64,000 bases of DNA from Paracoccus solventivorans. Its GTDB lineage: Bacteria > Pseudomonadota > Alphaproteobacteria > Rhodobacterales > Rhodobacteraceae. The stretch's first letter is position 1. Every line of letters starts with the position of its first letter. The notes below the pieces were generated by a model. That model had not been told where the DNA came from and made no database searches. It saw only the letters and a list, made by a program, of their open reading frames with translations. A program made the translations under genes and the position numbers. Positions 45,544 to 55,335 of the stretch are shown here, piece after piece. The stretch covers positions 372,001-436,000 of the forward strand of contig NZ_FRCK01000002.1 in NCBI RefSeq assembly GCF_900142875.1, written 5' to 3'.

Positions 45544-46992
45544 ATGACCGAAGAAACGATGCAACGCGACGATCCGGCACAAGAGCTTTCGTCCCGTTTT
45601 CCGACTGCATACACGATCCTTTTTCTTCTCATCGTATTTGTCGCCGCTCTGACCTGGATCATTCCCGCTGGCCAATATGACCGCGTGATGAACGAGGAAG
45701 TCGGCCGCGAGGTAGCCGTGGTCGGAACCTACCGCGAGGTCGAGCGGAACCCACAGGGCTTCGTCCACGTGATGCTTGCGCCTGTTGCGGGCTTTTACGA
45801 TCCCGACAGCAACGCGGCGAACGCCATCGACGTCGCGCTTTTCGTGCTGTTCCTTGGCGGGTTTCTGGGCGTCGTGAACGCCACCGGAGCGATAGACACA
45901 GGGATCAGGACGGCGATGTCGGCAGTGAAGGGACGCGAGATCTGGATGATCCCGATCATGATGTCCCTCTTCGCGCTGGGCGGGACGACCTACGGCATGG
46001 CCGAGGAAACGCTGGCCTTTTATGCAATCCTCATCCCGGTAGTGATTGCGGCGGGCTATGACGCGGTGACGGGTGTGGCCATCATCCTGATCGGCGCAGG
46101 GATCGGCGTGCTGGGCTCGACCATCAACCCTTTTGCCACGGTCATCGCCTCCAATGCGGCCGGTGTCGCATTCACCGAAGGAATGACCCTCCGCCTGGTG
46201 ATCCTGCTGGGTGGACTGGTGATCTGCGCGGCCTATGTCATGCGCTATGCGCATCGAATCAAGGCCGATCCCTCACGCTCGGTCGTGGCCGGGCAGGCCG
46301 AATCGCATCGCAAAGTGTTCTTGCAGGGCAAGGCCGGCAAGGATGCAGATACTGCCTTGACCGGCACGCAGAAGCTCGTCCTTGTCATCTTCGCCATGAC
46401 CTTTGCGGTGATGATCTGGGGCGTTGCCGGCCAGGGCTGGTGGATGGCGCAAATGGGAGCATTGTTTCTCGGATCGGCCATCGTTATCGGGCTGGTGGCG
46501 CGGATGGGCGAAAAAAAACTTACCGGCAATTTCGTGGACGGTGCGCGTGACCTTCTCGGCGTGGCGCTTGTGATAGGTCTCGCCCGCGGCATCGTCGTCA
46601 TCATGGACCATGGGCGGATTGCCGACACTATTCTGCATGGCGCCGAGCAAACGCTGGGAGGGCTGGGCGAACTGGCCTTCATCAACCTGATGCTCTGGAT
46701 CGAGATCGGGATGAGTTTTTTCGTGCCGTCCTCGTCGGGGCTCGCCGTGCTGTCGATGCCGATTCTTGCGCCGCTTGCCGACTTTGCAGGTGTCGGCCGT
46801 GATCTAGTGGTGACAGCCTATCAGTCGGCAAACGGCTTGGTAAACCTCATCAACCCCACCTTCGCGGTGGTGATCGGCGGTCTCGCCATCGGCCGTGTGT
46901 CATACGACCGCTGGATCGTCTTCATCTGGCCGCTGATGCTGATCCTGTTGGCGTTCATCTCGGTGGTACTTACCCTTGGTGCGCTTCTGTAA
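45544..46992 (+). CDS. YfcC-family membrane carrier, probable arginine/ornithine exchanger
   Basis: This 482-aa protein has about 12 transmembrane helices of the YfcC/DcuC superfamily: start MTEETMQRDDPAQELSSRFP, the first helix with FLLIVFVAALTWIIPAGQYD, and motifs GGTTYGMAEETLAFYAI and GVLGSTINPFATVIASNAAG. It heads the arc operon, 15 bp before arcA, in the position where arcD sits elsewhere. So it probably swaps arginine for ornithine, although it is not of the classical ArcD (APC) family. The ATG at 45544 has an AAGGAG ribosome site. Confidence 0.85.
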   Translation: MTEETMQRDDPAQELSSRFPTAYTILFLLIVFVAALTWIIPAGQYDRVMNEEVGREVAVVGTYREVERNPQGFVHVMLAPVAGFYDPDSNAANAIDVALFVLFLGGFLGVVNATGAIDTGIRTAMSAVKGREIWMIPIMMSLFALGGTTYGMAEETLAFYAILIPVVIAAGYDAVTGVAIILIGAGIGVLGSTINPFATVIASNAAGVAFTEGMTLRLVILLGGLVICAAYVMRYAHRIKADPSRSVVAGQAESHRKVFLQGKAGKDADTALTGTQKLVLVIFAMTFAVMIWGVAGQGWWMAQMGALFLGSAIVIGLVARMGEKKLTGNFVDGARDLLGVALVIGLARGIVVIMDHGRIADTILHGAEQTLGGLGELAFINLMLWIEIGMSFFVPSSSGLAVLSMPILAPLADFAGVGRDLVVTAYQSANGLVNLINPTFAVVIGGLAIGRVSYDRWIVFIWPLMLILLAFISVVLTLGALL

Positions 46993-47007
46993 GAGAAAGG
47001 AAATGCC

Positions 47008-48237
47008 ATGTCTGATCGTACTCTCGGTGTTCACTCCGAAACCGGCAAGTTGCATCAGGTGATTGTGTGCCGCCCCGGCCTTGCCCATCGCCGTCTGACC
47101 CCGGACAATTGCCAGGAACTGCTGTTCGACGACGTCTTCTGGGTCAAGCAGGCTCAAAAGGATCACGACGTGTTCTCCTCTGTCATGCGCGAGGAAGGCA
47201 TCGAAGTGCTGGACGTGAACGACCTGCTGGCCGAAACGCTGGATGTGGCCGAAGGTCGCAAATATGTGCTGGATCACCGCATCAACCGCGATCAGGTCGG
47301 CGTCGGCATGCTGTCGGATCTCCGCGCCTGGATGGAGGAACTGCCCGGCGTTAGGCTGGCCGAATACCTGTTGGGCGGGCTGGCCACCAGCGACCTGCCG
47401 TTCAAGCCGCATGGCCTGTTCGGTGCTTATCTGGGCTATCAGGGCCTGATCCTGCCGCCGCTGCCCAACGCGCTGTTCACCCGCGACAACTCGGCCTGGA
47501 TCTACGGCGGCGTATCCGTCAACCCGATGCATTGGCCGGCGCGCCGTCCCGAGACGCTGCTGAACACCGCGATCTACAAGTTTCATCCGAAGTTTGCCGG
47601 CAAGGCGGAAATCTACTTCGGAGACCCAGCTGTCGATCATGGGCTGTCGACCGTCGAAGGCGGCGATGTGATGCCGGTCGGCAATGGCGCCGTGCTGGTG
47701 GGCATGGGCGAACGGTCCTCGCCGCAGGGCATCGGGCAATTGGCGGTTTCGCTGTTCGAAAAAGGAGCCGCCCATCGGGTTCTGGCTTTCGCCATCCCCA
47801 AGTCGCGCGCCGCGATGCATCTTGACACGATCTTCACCCTTTGCGGCGGCAACGTGGTGACGACTTTCAAGGAAGTGGCAGATGAACTGGTCTGTTACGA
47901 CATAGGCCCCGGCAAGGGCGGAGCGCCGGTGGAATTCCGCCACGATCCGCGTCCAATTTTCGAGATCGTGGCGGAGGTTCTGGGCTACAAGTCGCTGGAA
48001 CTGGTGCCGACCGGCGGCAACACCGAAGAGGAACGCAAGCGCGAGCAGTGGAATGACGGCAACAACGTGCTCTGCCTGCGTCCCGGCGTGGTCGTCGGCT
48101 ATGACCGCAACGATGACACCAATGCGGCGTTGAAGGCCGCCGGCATCGAGGTGCGCGCCATTCCCGGCGCCGAACTGGGCCGGGGCCGCGGCGGCAGCCA
48201 CTGCATGTCCTGTCCCACCATCCGCGACGCAGTTTGA
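47008..48237 (+). CDS. arcA: Arginine deiminase
   Basis: This 409-aa enzyme hydrolyses arginine to citrulline and ammonia. Catalytic features are all present: [19 protein letters not shown] (substrate Asp/Glu), [13 protein letters not shown] (catalytic His) and [13 protein letters not shown], whose Cys is the nucleophile. Length matches Pseudomonas ArcA (418 aa). It is the first enzyme of the arginine deiminase pathway encoded by this operon and gives ATP under low oxygen through ArcC. Confidence 0.97.
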   Translation: MSDRTLGVHSETGKLHQVIVCRPGLAHRRLTPDNCQELLFDDVFWVKQAQKDHDVFSSVMREEGIEVLDVNDLLAETLDVAEGRKYVLDHRINRDQVGVGMLSDLRAWMEELPGVRLAEYLLGGLATSDLPFKPHGLFGAYLGYQGLILPPLPNALFTRDNSAWIYGGVSVNPMHWPARRPETLLNTAIYKFHPKFAGKAEIYFGDPAVDHGLSTVEGGDVMPVGNGAVLVGMGERSSPQGIGQLAVSLFEKGAAHRVLAFAIPKSRAAMHLDTIFTLCGGNVVTTFKEVADELVCYDIGPGKGGAPVEFRHDPRPIFEIVAEVLGYKSLELVPTGGNTEEERKREQWNDGNNVLCLRPGVVVGYDRNDDTNAALKAAGIEVRAIPGAELGRGRGGSHCMSCPTIRDAV

Positions 48238-48248
48238 GGAGGCGCACA

Positions 48249-49250
48249 ATGGCTTTCAACCTGAAGAACCGTCATTTCCTGACCCTGCGGGACTTCACCC
48301 CGCAGGAGATCGGCTATCTTCTCAAGCTCTCCGCCGATCTGAAGGCCGCGAAATACGCGGGCACCGAGGTTCCGACGCTCAGGGGCAAGGAGATCGCGCT
48401 GATCTTCGAGAAGGACAGCACCCGCACCCGCGTCGGCTTCGAGGTGGCGGCGCATGACCAGGGCGCGACCGTGACCTATCTTGGCCCCTCGGGCAATCAC
48501 ATGGGCCACAAGGAGACCGTCAAGGATACCGCCCGGGTGCTGGGCCGTGTCTATGACGCGATCGAGTACCGCGGCTTCGGGCAAGAGGTGGTGCAAACCC
48601 TGGCCGACTGGTCCGGCGTGCCGGTCTATAACGGGCTGACGGACGAATTCCACCCGACCCAGATCCTCGCCGATTTCCTGACGATGCAGGAACATGCCGA
48701 AAAGCCGTTGCGCGAGGTATCCTATTGCTTCCTCGGCGATGCCCGCAACAATATGGGTGACAGCCTGCTGATCGGCGGTGCCAAGATGGGCATGGATGTG
48801 CGGCTTTGCGCCCCTCGGACACTGTGGCCCACGACCGAAGTCCAGGACTATGCAAAGGCCGTCGCAAAAGACACCGGCGCGCGGATCACCCTGACCGATT
48901 CCATCGACGAGGGCGTGAAGGGCGTGGATTTCGTCTATACCGATGTCTGGCTTTCGATGGGCGAGGCCAAGGAGAAGTGGGCCGACCGCATCAAGCTGCT
49001 GATACCCTATCAGGTCAATGCCGATGTGATGAACAAGACCGGCAACCCGCGCGCCCGTTTCATGCATTGCCTGCCCGCCTTCCACAATACCGAGACGACG
49101 GTTGGCCAGCAGATCAAGGACGAGTACGGTCTGGACTGCATGGAAGTGACCGAGGAGGTCTTTGAAGGGCCGGCCTCGATCGTCTTCGATCAGGCCGAGA
49201 ACCGGCTGCACACGATCAAGGCGGTTCTGGTCGCCACCCTGGGGGGCTGA
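48249..49250 (+). CDS. arcB: Ornithine carbamoyltransferase, catabolic
   Basis: This 333-aa enzyme starts at ATG 48249 with a GAGGAGG ribosome site. Carbamoyl-phosphate binding is by [10 protein letters not shown], and [12 protein letters not shown] and [10 protein letters not shown] supply the remaining substrate ligands. In this operon it works in the phosphorolytic direction, converting citrulline plus phosphate to ornithine and carbamoyl phosphate. It overlaps no neighbour but is 11 bp after arcA and 2 bp before arcC. Confidence 0.95.
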   Translation: MAFNLKNRHFLTLRDFTPQEIGYLLKLSADLKAAKYAGTEVPTLRGKEIALIFEKDSTRTRVGFEVAAHDQGATVTYLGPSGNHMGHKETVKDTARVLGRVYDAIEYRGFGQEVVQTLADWSGVPVYNGLTDEFHPTQILADFLTMQEHAEKPLREVSYCFLGDARNNMGDSLLIGGAKMGMDVRLCAPRTLWPTTEVQDYAKAVAKDTGARITLTDSIDEGVKGVDFVYTDVWLSMGEAKEKWADRIKLLIPYQVNADVMNKTGNPRARFMHCLPAFHNTETTVGQQIKDEYGLDCMEVTEEVFEGPASIVFDQAENRLHTIKAVLVATLGG

Positions 49251-49252
49251 AC

Positions 49253-50158
49253 ATGCTTGTCGTGGCAGCACTTGGCGGGAATGCGCTGCTCCGGCGCGGG
49301 GAGCCTCTGACGGCCGAGAACCAGCGGGCCAATGTGCGCCAGGCCGCGCGCGCACTGGCCTGCATCGTCGAGGCCGGGCACAGGCTGGTCATCACGCACG
49401 GCAACGGTCCGCAGGTCGGGTTGCTGGCGCTTCAGGGCGCGGCCTACAAGCCGGACGAGGCCTATCCGCTGGATGTGCTCGGGGCCGAAACCGGCGGCAT
49501 GATCGGCTACATGATCGAACAGGAACTGGAGAACGCACTGGGCCACACGCGGCCTGTCGCCACGCTCCTGACACAGGTGATTGTGGACGCTGACGATCCG
49601 GCCTTTCACAAACCCACGAAGTTCATCGGCCCGGTCTATGAACGCAAAGAAGCCGAGGCCCGCGCAAACGCGGCCGGTTGGACCATCGCGCAGGATGGGG
49701 ACAAGTGGCGCCGCGTCGTGCCCTCGCCCATGCCGAAGGAAATCCCCGACATTCGTGTGCTGCAGCTTCTCCTGGATCGGGATGTGATCATTATCTGCAC
49801 CGGCGGAGGCGGCATTCCGGTGCTGCGGCAGCGCGACGGCAGCATGAGCGGCATCGAGGCGGTGATCGACAAGGACGCCGCCAGCGCGCTTCTCGCGCGC
49901 CAGATCGGAGCCGATGCCCTTCTGCTGCTGACCGACGTGGACGCGGTCTATCGCGGTTTCGGCACCCCGACAGAGGCACCGATCGCCACATTGACACCAG
50001 ACGAGGCACGCGTACTCGATCTTCCCGCCGGGTCGATGGGACCGAAGATGACAGCTGCGGCAGACTTTGCGGATCAGGGTGGGCTGGCGGGTATCGGCCG
50101 GCTTGATCAGGCTGTGGAAATTCTGGAACGGCGCGCAGGCACGCGCGTCCAGAATTGA
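49253..50158 (+). CDS. arcC: Carbamate kinase
   Basis: This 301-aa enzyme makes ATP, ammonia and CO2 from carbamoyl phosphate and ADP, the energy-yielding step of the pathway. The amino-acid-kinase fold is evident from [32 protein letters not shown] and the C-terminal [13 protein letters not shown] motif. Length fits ArcC (about 310 aa). It is the last gene of the operon. Confidence 0.95.
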   Translation: MLVVAALGGNALLRRGEPLTAENQRANVRQAARALACIVEAGHRLVITHGNGPQVGLLALQGAAYKPDEAYPLDVLGAETGGMIGYMIEQELENALGHTRPVATLLTQVIVDADDPAFHKPTKFIGPVYERKEAEARANAAGWTIAQDGDKWRRVVPSPMPKEIPDIRVLQLLLDRDVIIICTGGGGIPVLRQRDGSMSGIEAVIDKDAASALLARQIGADALLLLTDVDAVYRGFGTPTEAPIATLTPDEARVLDLPAGSMGPKMTAAADFADQGGLAGIGRLDQAVEILERRAGTRVQN

Positions 50159-50466
50159 CATTGTGGTCTAAAAGGGAGTCTGATCTCAACGTAATAATGA
50201 AGGACCGAAGAGGAAATCAAGATCTCCAATCACCAAAGCCTGCCGAGCAGGTGGTAAGGGACGTCGCGCCGAGCGCGACGGCACCTCTTAGCGAGCGACA
50301 AGAGACGGATCCTGCTGAACGATTGCGTGCAAGAGCCGGGTTTGGAACCGTGTCGGCAGATGTCTGTCATCGGACAATCGAATGGCACTGGATCAATCCG
50401 AATCCCCTCCGCGCGATAATGAGTTCATCGGTGCATGACCATCATTTTTACTTCGTGACTAGCTAA
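50159..50466. other. Spacer between the arginine and NQR operons
   Basis: This 308-bp stretch is between convergent operons. It has a strong hairpin at 50262-50280 (CGTCGCGC-CGA-GCGCGACG) without a clear T tail. A frame beginning with TTG at 50155 could code for 103 aa, but it has no ribosome site of note and no recognisable domain, so I do not call it a gene. Confidence 0.55.
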
Positions 50467-50880
50467 TCAAGGCCCTGAACTGTGCTCGGAGGCAGTCAGG
50501 ATCGCAGCGAAGAGATCCGACCGGTGCAGCATGCCGGCCACCTCGCCGTCGCGCAGCACGGGATAGACACGGTGCGAGCGCGCCAGGAACTCTTCGGCGG
50601 CGGAGACAAGGTCGAGATCGACAGTGAGCGCGCGTACCTCCCGGGTCATGAAGTCGGCAACCGCTCCGCCCCATTGCTGGTAGTAGCTGGCGTTCAACAT
50701 CGGGCGGAAGCAGTCCTTCTCCGTCAGGATACCGACCAGCCCTCCACGATCGTCGATGACCGGCGCCGAGGCCATGCGTTGCCTGGCGAAGGCCGCGACC
50801 GCTTCACGGATCGGCATCTCGGGAGACAGGCGCGGAAACTCCGCACGCATGATGTGCTCGACGGTGGTGCCCATGGTCAT
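50467..50880 (-). CDS. CBS-pair domain protein at the end of the NQR operon
   Basis: From the ATG at 50880 this is a 137-aa protein consisting essentially of two CBS repeats: IREAVAAFARQRMASAPVID with VGILTEKD, then ADFMTREVRALTVDLDLVSA with HRVYPVLRDGEVAG. Such pairs bind AMP, ATP or related nucleotides and report energy state. It overlaps nqrM by 4 bp (ATGA), so it is translated with the NQR assembly genes. It may regulate the complex or something else in the same region. Confidence 0.88.
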   Translation of the reverse strand: MTMGTTVEHIMRAEFPRLSPEMPIREAVAAFARQRMASAPVIDDRGGLVGILTEKDCFRPMLNASYYQQWGGAVADFMTREVRALTVDLDLVSAAEEFLARSHRVYPVLRDGEVAGMLHRSDLFAAILTASEHSSGP

Positions 50881-51044
50881 CGCCGGTTCTCCTCCTTCGC
50901 GTGCGGACAGCCGTCGCAGCGCGTTCCGCCGACACAGGCAAGGCCATCGCAACCCCGGCTCGGCGCCCCCCGGCCCATCATCAGGCCAGCGCCGAGGCCG
51001 ATGGCGGACAGGCAGACGATCAGAATTGCGAGAAGCGCTTCCAT
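50877..51044 (-). CDS. nqrM: Na+-NQR maturation protein NqrM
   Basis: This 55-aa protein is one N-terminal transmembrane helix (MEALLAILIVCLSAIGLGAG) followed by a short tail with four cysteines (GCDGLACVGGTRCDGCPH). That is the pattern of NqrM, which delivers iron to the NqrD/NqrE site. It lies right after apbE and ends in a 4-bp overlap with the CBS gene. NqrM is specific for NQR, so its presence separates this operon from Rnf. Confidence 0.85.
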   Translation of the reverse strand: MEALLAILIVCLSAIGLGAGLMMGRGAPSRGCDGLACVGGTRCDGCPHAKEENRR

Positions 51045-51053
51045 CGGCGGACC

Positions 51054-52037
51054 TCAGGCGAGATGCTTTTCGACCGCGCCGGTCGCAACGCTTCGCAGGC
51101 CGACACCGTCGCGGAACAGGAACAGCGCGGCGATATCTCGGTTGCGCGCCAGCTCCGGCCCGGCCTCGCCGGCCGCCATCAGCGCCGTCGCCCAGCCGTC
51201 GGCCTCGCGCGCTGAGGCCGTCAGCACGCTCACCGAGGCAAGCGCGCCTTCGACCGGCTCCCGCGTGGCGGGGTCGATGATGTGGCTGTAGCGGCGCGGG
51301 CCGATGTTGTAGCCGTTGGCGCGATCGCCCGACGTCGCGACCGCGAGGCTGTCCAGCCGCAGCATGCCGACGAAGCCTTCCGCTTCAGGTCGCGGGTCCT
51401 CGATGCCCACCTGCCAGACGCGTCCCGACGGATGCCGTCCACGAGCGGCTAGCTCGCCACCGAAGTCGATCAGGAAGTCGTCGTGGCCGGCATCCAGCAG
51501 CAGGCCGGCCATGCGGTCGAGCGCGTGGCCTTTCGCGATGCCGCACAGGTCGAGCGTGAGACCCGGTCTCGTCTTTGCGATGTGGTCGTTGGCCACGGAC
51601 AGGCCGCGCCAACCTCCGGGCATCGCCTCGCCATGGTCGATCGGCCCGAAACCCCAGCGCGCGACCAGCGGGCCGACCGTCGGGTCGAAGTGGCCGCTGC
51701 TGCTCTCGGCGATGATGAGAGCCGAATGCGCCACTTCCGCGACCTCGTCGGCAACGGCCATGTCTCCGGCGCCGGCGTCATTGAAACGGGAAATCACGCT
51801 GTCGGCCCGCCACGGTGAGAAGACGAGGTCCAGATCGGCGAGCAGCGCTTCGATGTGAGCCTGCAAGGCGGCGGTTGGCGTGCCTGCCGGCAGCGAAACG
51901 CTCCAGCCGGTACCGAACGCGGCTCCGCCGATGCCCGCCAGCGGCGAGACGCCGCGCGCGACGGCGGGAGCCGCGACACAGGCGGCGCCGAGGGCGAGGA
52001 AGCGACGCCGGTCGATGAGGGTGGACATGGGGCGCAT
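51054..52037 (-). CDS. apbE: FAD:protein FMN transferase ApbE
   Basis: This 327-aa protein starts at 52037 or 52028 and has a Tat-like signal (DRRRFLALGAACVAAPAVA). It is the Mg-dependent flavin transferase that attaches FMN to Thr of NqrB/NqrC. Motifs: FGTGWSVSL, the DPTVGPLVARWGFGP segment, DLCGIAKGHALDRM, and the C-terminal YSHIIDPATREPVEGALASV. It lies in the nqr operon, 4 bp after nqrF, as expected for a partner in flavinylation of NqrC. Confidence 0.93.
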   Translation of the reverse strand: MRPMSTLIDRRRFLALGAACVAAPAVARGVSPLAGIGGAAFGTGWSVSLPAGTPTAALQAHIEALLADLDLVFSPWRADSVISRFNDAGAGDMAVADEVAEVAHSALIIAESSSGHFDPTVGPLVARWGFGPIDHGEAMPGGWRGLSVANDHIAKTRPGLTLDLCGIAKGHALDRMAGLLLDAGHDDFLIDFGGELAARGRHPSGRVWQVGIEDPRPEAEGFVGMLRLDSLAVATSGDRANGYNIGPRRYSHIIDPATREPVEGALASVSVLTASAREADGWATALMAAGEAGPELARNRDIAALFLFRDGVGLRSVATGAVEKHLA

Positions 52038-52040
52038 GGG

Positions 52041-53261
52041 TCAGCCTCCGAAATCGTCATTGTAGATGGAATGCGGCTCGACACCCAGCCGGTTCAACAT
52101 GGCGAGCACGGCCGAAATCATCACCGGCGGTCCGCAGAGATAGTATTCGCATTCCTCCGGCGCGGGATGGCCGGCCAGCACCTTGCGCACCGTGTCGTGG
52201 ATGAAGCCGGTTGCGCCGGTCCAGCGGTCGGACGGAGCGGGGTCGGAGAGGGCCGGAACCCAGGTGAAGTTCGGGTGCCTTGCTGCGATCTCCTCGAACT
52301 CATCGACATAGAAGAGGTCGGCTGCCGTGCGCGCGCCGTAGAAATAGGACATGCGCCGCGTCGTGCCGAGACCGATCTGCTCGTGGATCATGGCGCGCAG
52401 CGGCGCCATGCCGACGCCGCCGCCGATGAACACCATCTCGCGCTGCGTGGGCTGGACGTGGAACTCGCCGAACGGGCCTCCCGTCTCGACCGTATCGCCC
52501 GGCTTCAGCGAGAACAGCCAGGAGGAGACAACGCCGGGCGGGATGTTGTGCTCGCGACCGGCCGGCGGCACGGCGAGCCGGATGTTGAAGACGATGCGGC
52601 CGGCATCCAGCGGCCGGCTGGCGACGGAATAGGCGCGCGTCACGGGCTTCGGTGATGCCGACTTCAATGACGACCAGCCGGCGATGCGCCAAGCTTGGGC
52701 ATGCGCCGGGTCGATTTCCATCGTCGCGAAGTCGAGCGCGTAGGCGGGCGCTGTGAGCTGGGCGAAGCCGCCGGCGCGGAAACGGAAGTCTCGGCCGGCC
52801 GGCAGCTCCAGCACCAGCTCGCGGATAAGCGGCGCCAGCATGCGACTGGACAGGACCTTGCAGGGAAAGGAGTCCGCCGCCAGCACGTCGGCTGCGACGG
52901 TGACCTCGACCGGGCCGCGCAGCTTGGTCTGGCAGGCGAGGCGCACATGGTCGCGCCGCTCGGCAGGTGACAGCAGGCCCATCTCGGTCGCCTGCGGGTC
53001 GCCCAGACCCTCGCCCTCGACTGCGACGCGACAGAGACCGCAGGTGCCTGCGCCGCCGCAGGCGGCCGGAATGGCGATACCAGCGCCATGGAGGACGGCA
53101 AGCAACTGGTCGCCACGCGCCGCGTCGATTTGCTTGCCGCCGTTGACCGTGACGGCGACCGCGCCTGGCGGGATGAGCCGCCCGCGCGCAAGAATCAGCG
53201 CCGTCGTCAACGCAACGATCAGCAGGATGATGAACACAGTGCCCAACACGACCTCGGTCAT
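52041..53261 (-). CDS. nqrF: Na+-NQR subunit F (NADH-oxidising)
   Basis: From the ATG at 53261 (MTEVVLGTVFIILLIVALTT) this is 406 aa, the same size as V. cholerae NqrF. An N-terminal membrane helix is followed by a 2Fe-2S domain with Cys at 68, 74, 77 and 110 (ACGGAGTCGLC). Next come an FAD domain (RAYSVASRP) and an NADH domain (IGGGVGMAPLRAM, YYLCGPPVM). It passes electrons from NADH into the complex. Its start overlaps nqrE by 4 bp. Confidence 0.95.
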   Translation of the reverse strand: MTEVVLGTVFIILLIVALTTALILARGRLIPPGAVAVTVNGGKQIDAARGDQLLAVLHGAGIAIPAACGGAGTCGLCRVAVEGEGLGDPQATEMGLLSPAERRDHVRLACQTKLRGPVEVTVAADVLAADSFPCKVLSSRMLAPLIRELVLELPAGRDFRFRAGGFAQLTAPAYALDFATMEIDPAHAQAWRIAGWSSLKSASPKPVTRAYSVASRPLDAGRIVFNIRLAVPPAGREHNIPPGVVSSWLFSLKPGDTVETGGPFGEFHVQPTQREMVFIGGGVGMAPLRAMIHEQIGLGTTRRMSYFYGARTAADLFYVDEFEEIAARHPNFTWVPALSDPAPSDRWTGATGFIHDTVRKVLAGHPAPEECEYYLCGPPVMISAVLAMLNRLGVEPHSIYNDDFGG

Positions 53262-53869
53262 TGGGCTGCCATCTGTGCGAAAGAGGAGAAGCCGAGCGAC
53301 ATCATGCCGGTAATCAGGAAGGCGACGCCGAGGCCCCGCAGCCCTGCGGGCAGGTCGGCATAAGCAAGTCGAGCACGCACCGCGCCAAGCAGAATCACGG
53401 CCAGAGCGAAGCCTGCCCCGCTTCCGAGACCATAGACGACAGCCTCGGCGAGATCGTAACGCCGCTCGACCATGAACAGGCTGCCGCCGAGGATCGCACA
53501 GTGGATCGCAAGCAGCGGCAGGAATGCGCCGAACGCGGCCTGAACACGCGGTAGATAGCGCTCGAGCACCATTTCCAGCAGTTGCACGCTTGCCGCGACA
53601 ACGCCGATGAAGGTTAGCAGCGACAGATAGGACAGGTCCACCTCCGGCATACCGGCCCAGCCCCAAGCACCCGGCGCCAGCACCGCGTTGTAGATGAGCT
53701 GGTTGAGGGGAACCGTGACACCCATCACCACGATGACCGCGACGCCAAGGCCGAAAGCCGTGTCGGTGCGGCGCGACAGCGCCAGGAAGGTGCACAGGCC
53801 GAGGAAATAGGTGAGCGGCATGTTCTCGATGAACATCGCCCGCAGGAAGAGCGCGCCGAGATCGGCCAT
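53258..53869 (-). CDS. nqrE: Na+-NQR subunit E
   Basis: This 203-aa protein has six transmembrane helices. Cys26 (FLGLCTFLAL) and Cys124 (AIHCAILGG) match the pair that helps to hold the membrane Fe/2Fe-2S centre between NqrD and NqrE. It is coupled to nqrF by a 4-bp overlap. Confidence 0.95.
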   Translation of the reverse strand: MADLGALFLRAMFIENMPLTYFLGLCTFLALSRRTDTAFGLGVAVIVVMGVTVPLNQLIYNAVLAPGAWGWAGMPEVDLSYLSLLTFIGVVAASVQLLEMVLERYLPRVQAAFGAFLPLLAIHCAILGGSLFMVERRYDLAEAVVYGLGSGAGFALAVILLGAVRARLAYADLPAGLRGLGVAFLITGMMSLGFSSFAQMAAQ

Positions 53870-54531
53870 CAGCGTTCCTCCTCGATCTCATGCGGCGCGA
53901 AGTCGGGCTCATCCGCCTGCTCGGGCCAGATGCTGCGCATCGTCCAGACCAGCGCCCCGAGCAGAAAGAAGGCGCTGGGGGCGAGCAGCATCAGGCTGAG
54001 CGGCGTGAACCAGCCGCCCTGATCGGCTAGCGGCAGCACCTGATAGCCAAGAAGCTTGCCTGAGCCGAACAGTTCGCGGCAGGCCCCAACCAGCATCAAC
54101 ACAAGCCCATAGCCAAGCCCGCTGCCGAGTGCGTCGACCATGGACGGCAGCGGCGGGTTCGTGCGGGCGAAGGATTCGGTCCGTCCGAGAACGATGCAGT
54201 TGGTGGCGATCAGGCTGACGAATACCGACAGGCGCTGGCTGAGCCCGTAGAAGTAGGCCTGCAGGACCTGATCGATGACGATCACCAGCGAGGCAACGAT
54301 GATGATCTGCACGATGATGCGGATCGTGTTCGGGATGTGGCGGCGGATCGCGCTGATGATGCCGGCGGCGAGCACCACCACCACAGTCAGCGAGATCGAC
54401 ATGGTGAGCGCGGTGTCGAGCGAGGTGGTTACGGCAAGGGCCGAGCAGATGCCGAGGATTTGCAGCGTCACCGGGTTCTGACGGATCAGCGGCGTCGTCA
54501 GCGTGCCCCAAAGGCTCACGTTGCTCGCCAT
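53869..54531 (-). CDS. nqrD: Na+-NQR subunit D
   Basis: This 220-aa protein has six transmembrane helices. Cys29 (GICSALAVTTSLDTAL) and Cys112 (TNCIVLGRTESFA) occupy the same positions as in V. cholerae NqrD, which supports a working iron centre with NqrE. Start and stop are tightly packed: 3 bp after nqrC and 1 bp overlap with nqrE. Confidence 0.95.
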   Translation of the reverse strand: MASNVSLWGTLTTPLIRQNPVTLQILGICSALAVTTSLDTALTMSISLTVVVVLAAGIISAIRRHIPNTIRIIVQIIIVASLVIVIDQVLQAYFYGLSQRLSVFVSLIATNCIVLGRTESFARTNPPLPSMVDALGSGLGYGLVLMLVGACRELFGSGKLLGYQVLPLADQGGWFTPLSLMLLAPSAFFLLGALVWTMRSIWPEQADEPDFAPHEIEEER

Positions 54532-54534
54532 CGC

Positions 54535-55335
54535 CTAGAACTCTCCGCGACGGATGGCGGTCATTAACGGGCCGTAGCCCTTCGGTCCGGTCCAGAAGCG
54601 CACCATCTGGGTGACGGCGTTACTGGTACGGGTGGCGCCGGTGATGCCGTCGACCTCATATTCGGTTCGGGCCTGTCCGCGCGCAACGGCGAAGCGCGGG
54701 ACACCGATCTCGTCAAAAAGACGCTTGCTGGCAAAGCTTTGCTGCCATTGCGCCTCCTCAATGCGCGCGCCGAGGCCCGGCGTCTCCGCCTGTTCTGTAA
54801 TTGCTATGCCTGCCAGCGTAGCCATGTCGCCGCGCAAGGCCAGCAGTGCCTGGATACGACCGCCATAGCCGGTGCCTGCCATCGGCAGGATGACCAGCGA
54901 GACGGCATCGCCCCTGCGCAGCAGATAGATCTGCGCATAGTTCGGCCGGCTGCCGATTCCGGCGAGATCGTCGCCGGCGGCGAGCGTCGTCCAGTTCGAG
55001 ACGTCGGCGAGCGCCGTGTCCAGGGTCTCAGGCGTGACGTCGGTCGCTGCGGCGCCGGCATCGAGGTTGACGACCACCGTGGACAAGGCGTCGCCGCCCG
55101 CCTCTTCGACCAGTTCCGACATGCCGGGCACGGCCGCAATCAACGCTTCGAGCCGGGCCTGCTGCTCGGCGGCGCGGTTCTGTGTCTGGATTGGCCTCAG
55201 TACAACTGTCGCGCCGGTGACGAGAACCGCGCAGATGGCGGACACCAGAAAGGCTACGACCAACGTCTTGGCGCGGCTGTCATTCGGGGTGGCAAGGAAG
55301 CGTCGCCACAGCGACAGCGGATTGAGGTCAGCCAA
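54535..55335 (-). CDS. nqrC: Na+-NQR subunit C (covalent FMN carrier)
   Basis: A TTG start at 55335 (MADLNPLSLWRRFLATPND) is preferred because GGAGGA lies 6-11 nt upstream of it, and it gives 266 aa, close to family size. A membrane anchor (residues 24-44) leads into a periplasmic domain. The FMN attachment motif is present near the end: DGITGATRTS, with Thr235 as the acceptor. It overlaps the end of nqrB by 8 bp. Confidence 0.92.
   Translation of the reverse strand: MADLNPLSLWRRFLATPNDSRAKTLVVAFLVSAICAVLVTGATVVLRPIQTQNRAAEQQARLEALIAAVPGMSELVEEAGGDALSTVVVNLDAGAAATDVTPETLDTALADVSNWTTLAAGDDLAGIGSRPNYAQIYLLRRGDAVSLVILPMAGTGYGGRIQALLALRGDMATLAGIAITEQAETPGLGARIEEAQWQQSFASKRLFDEIGVPRFAVARGQARTEYEVDGITGATRTSNAVTQMVRFWTGPKGYGPLMTAIRRGEF

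Noticed and set aside
50155-50466. 103-codon frame after arcC starting with TTG
   Set aside because: No ribosome site, no recognisable domain, non-ATG start overlapping the arcC stop. The composition looks intergenic.
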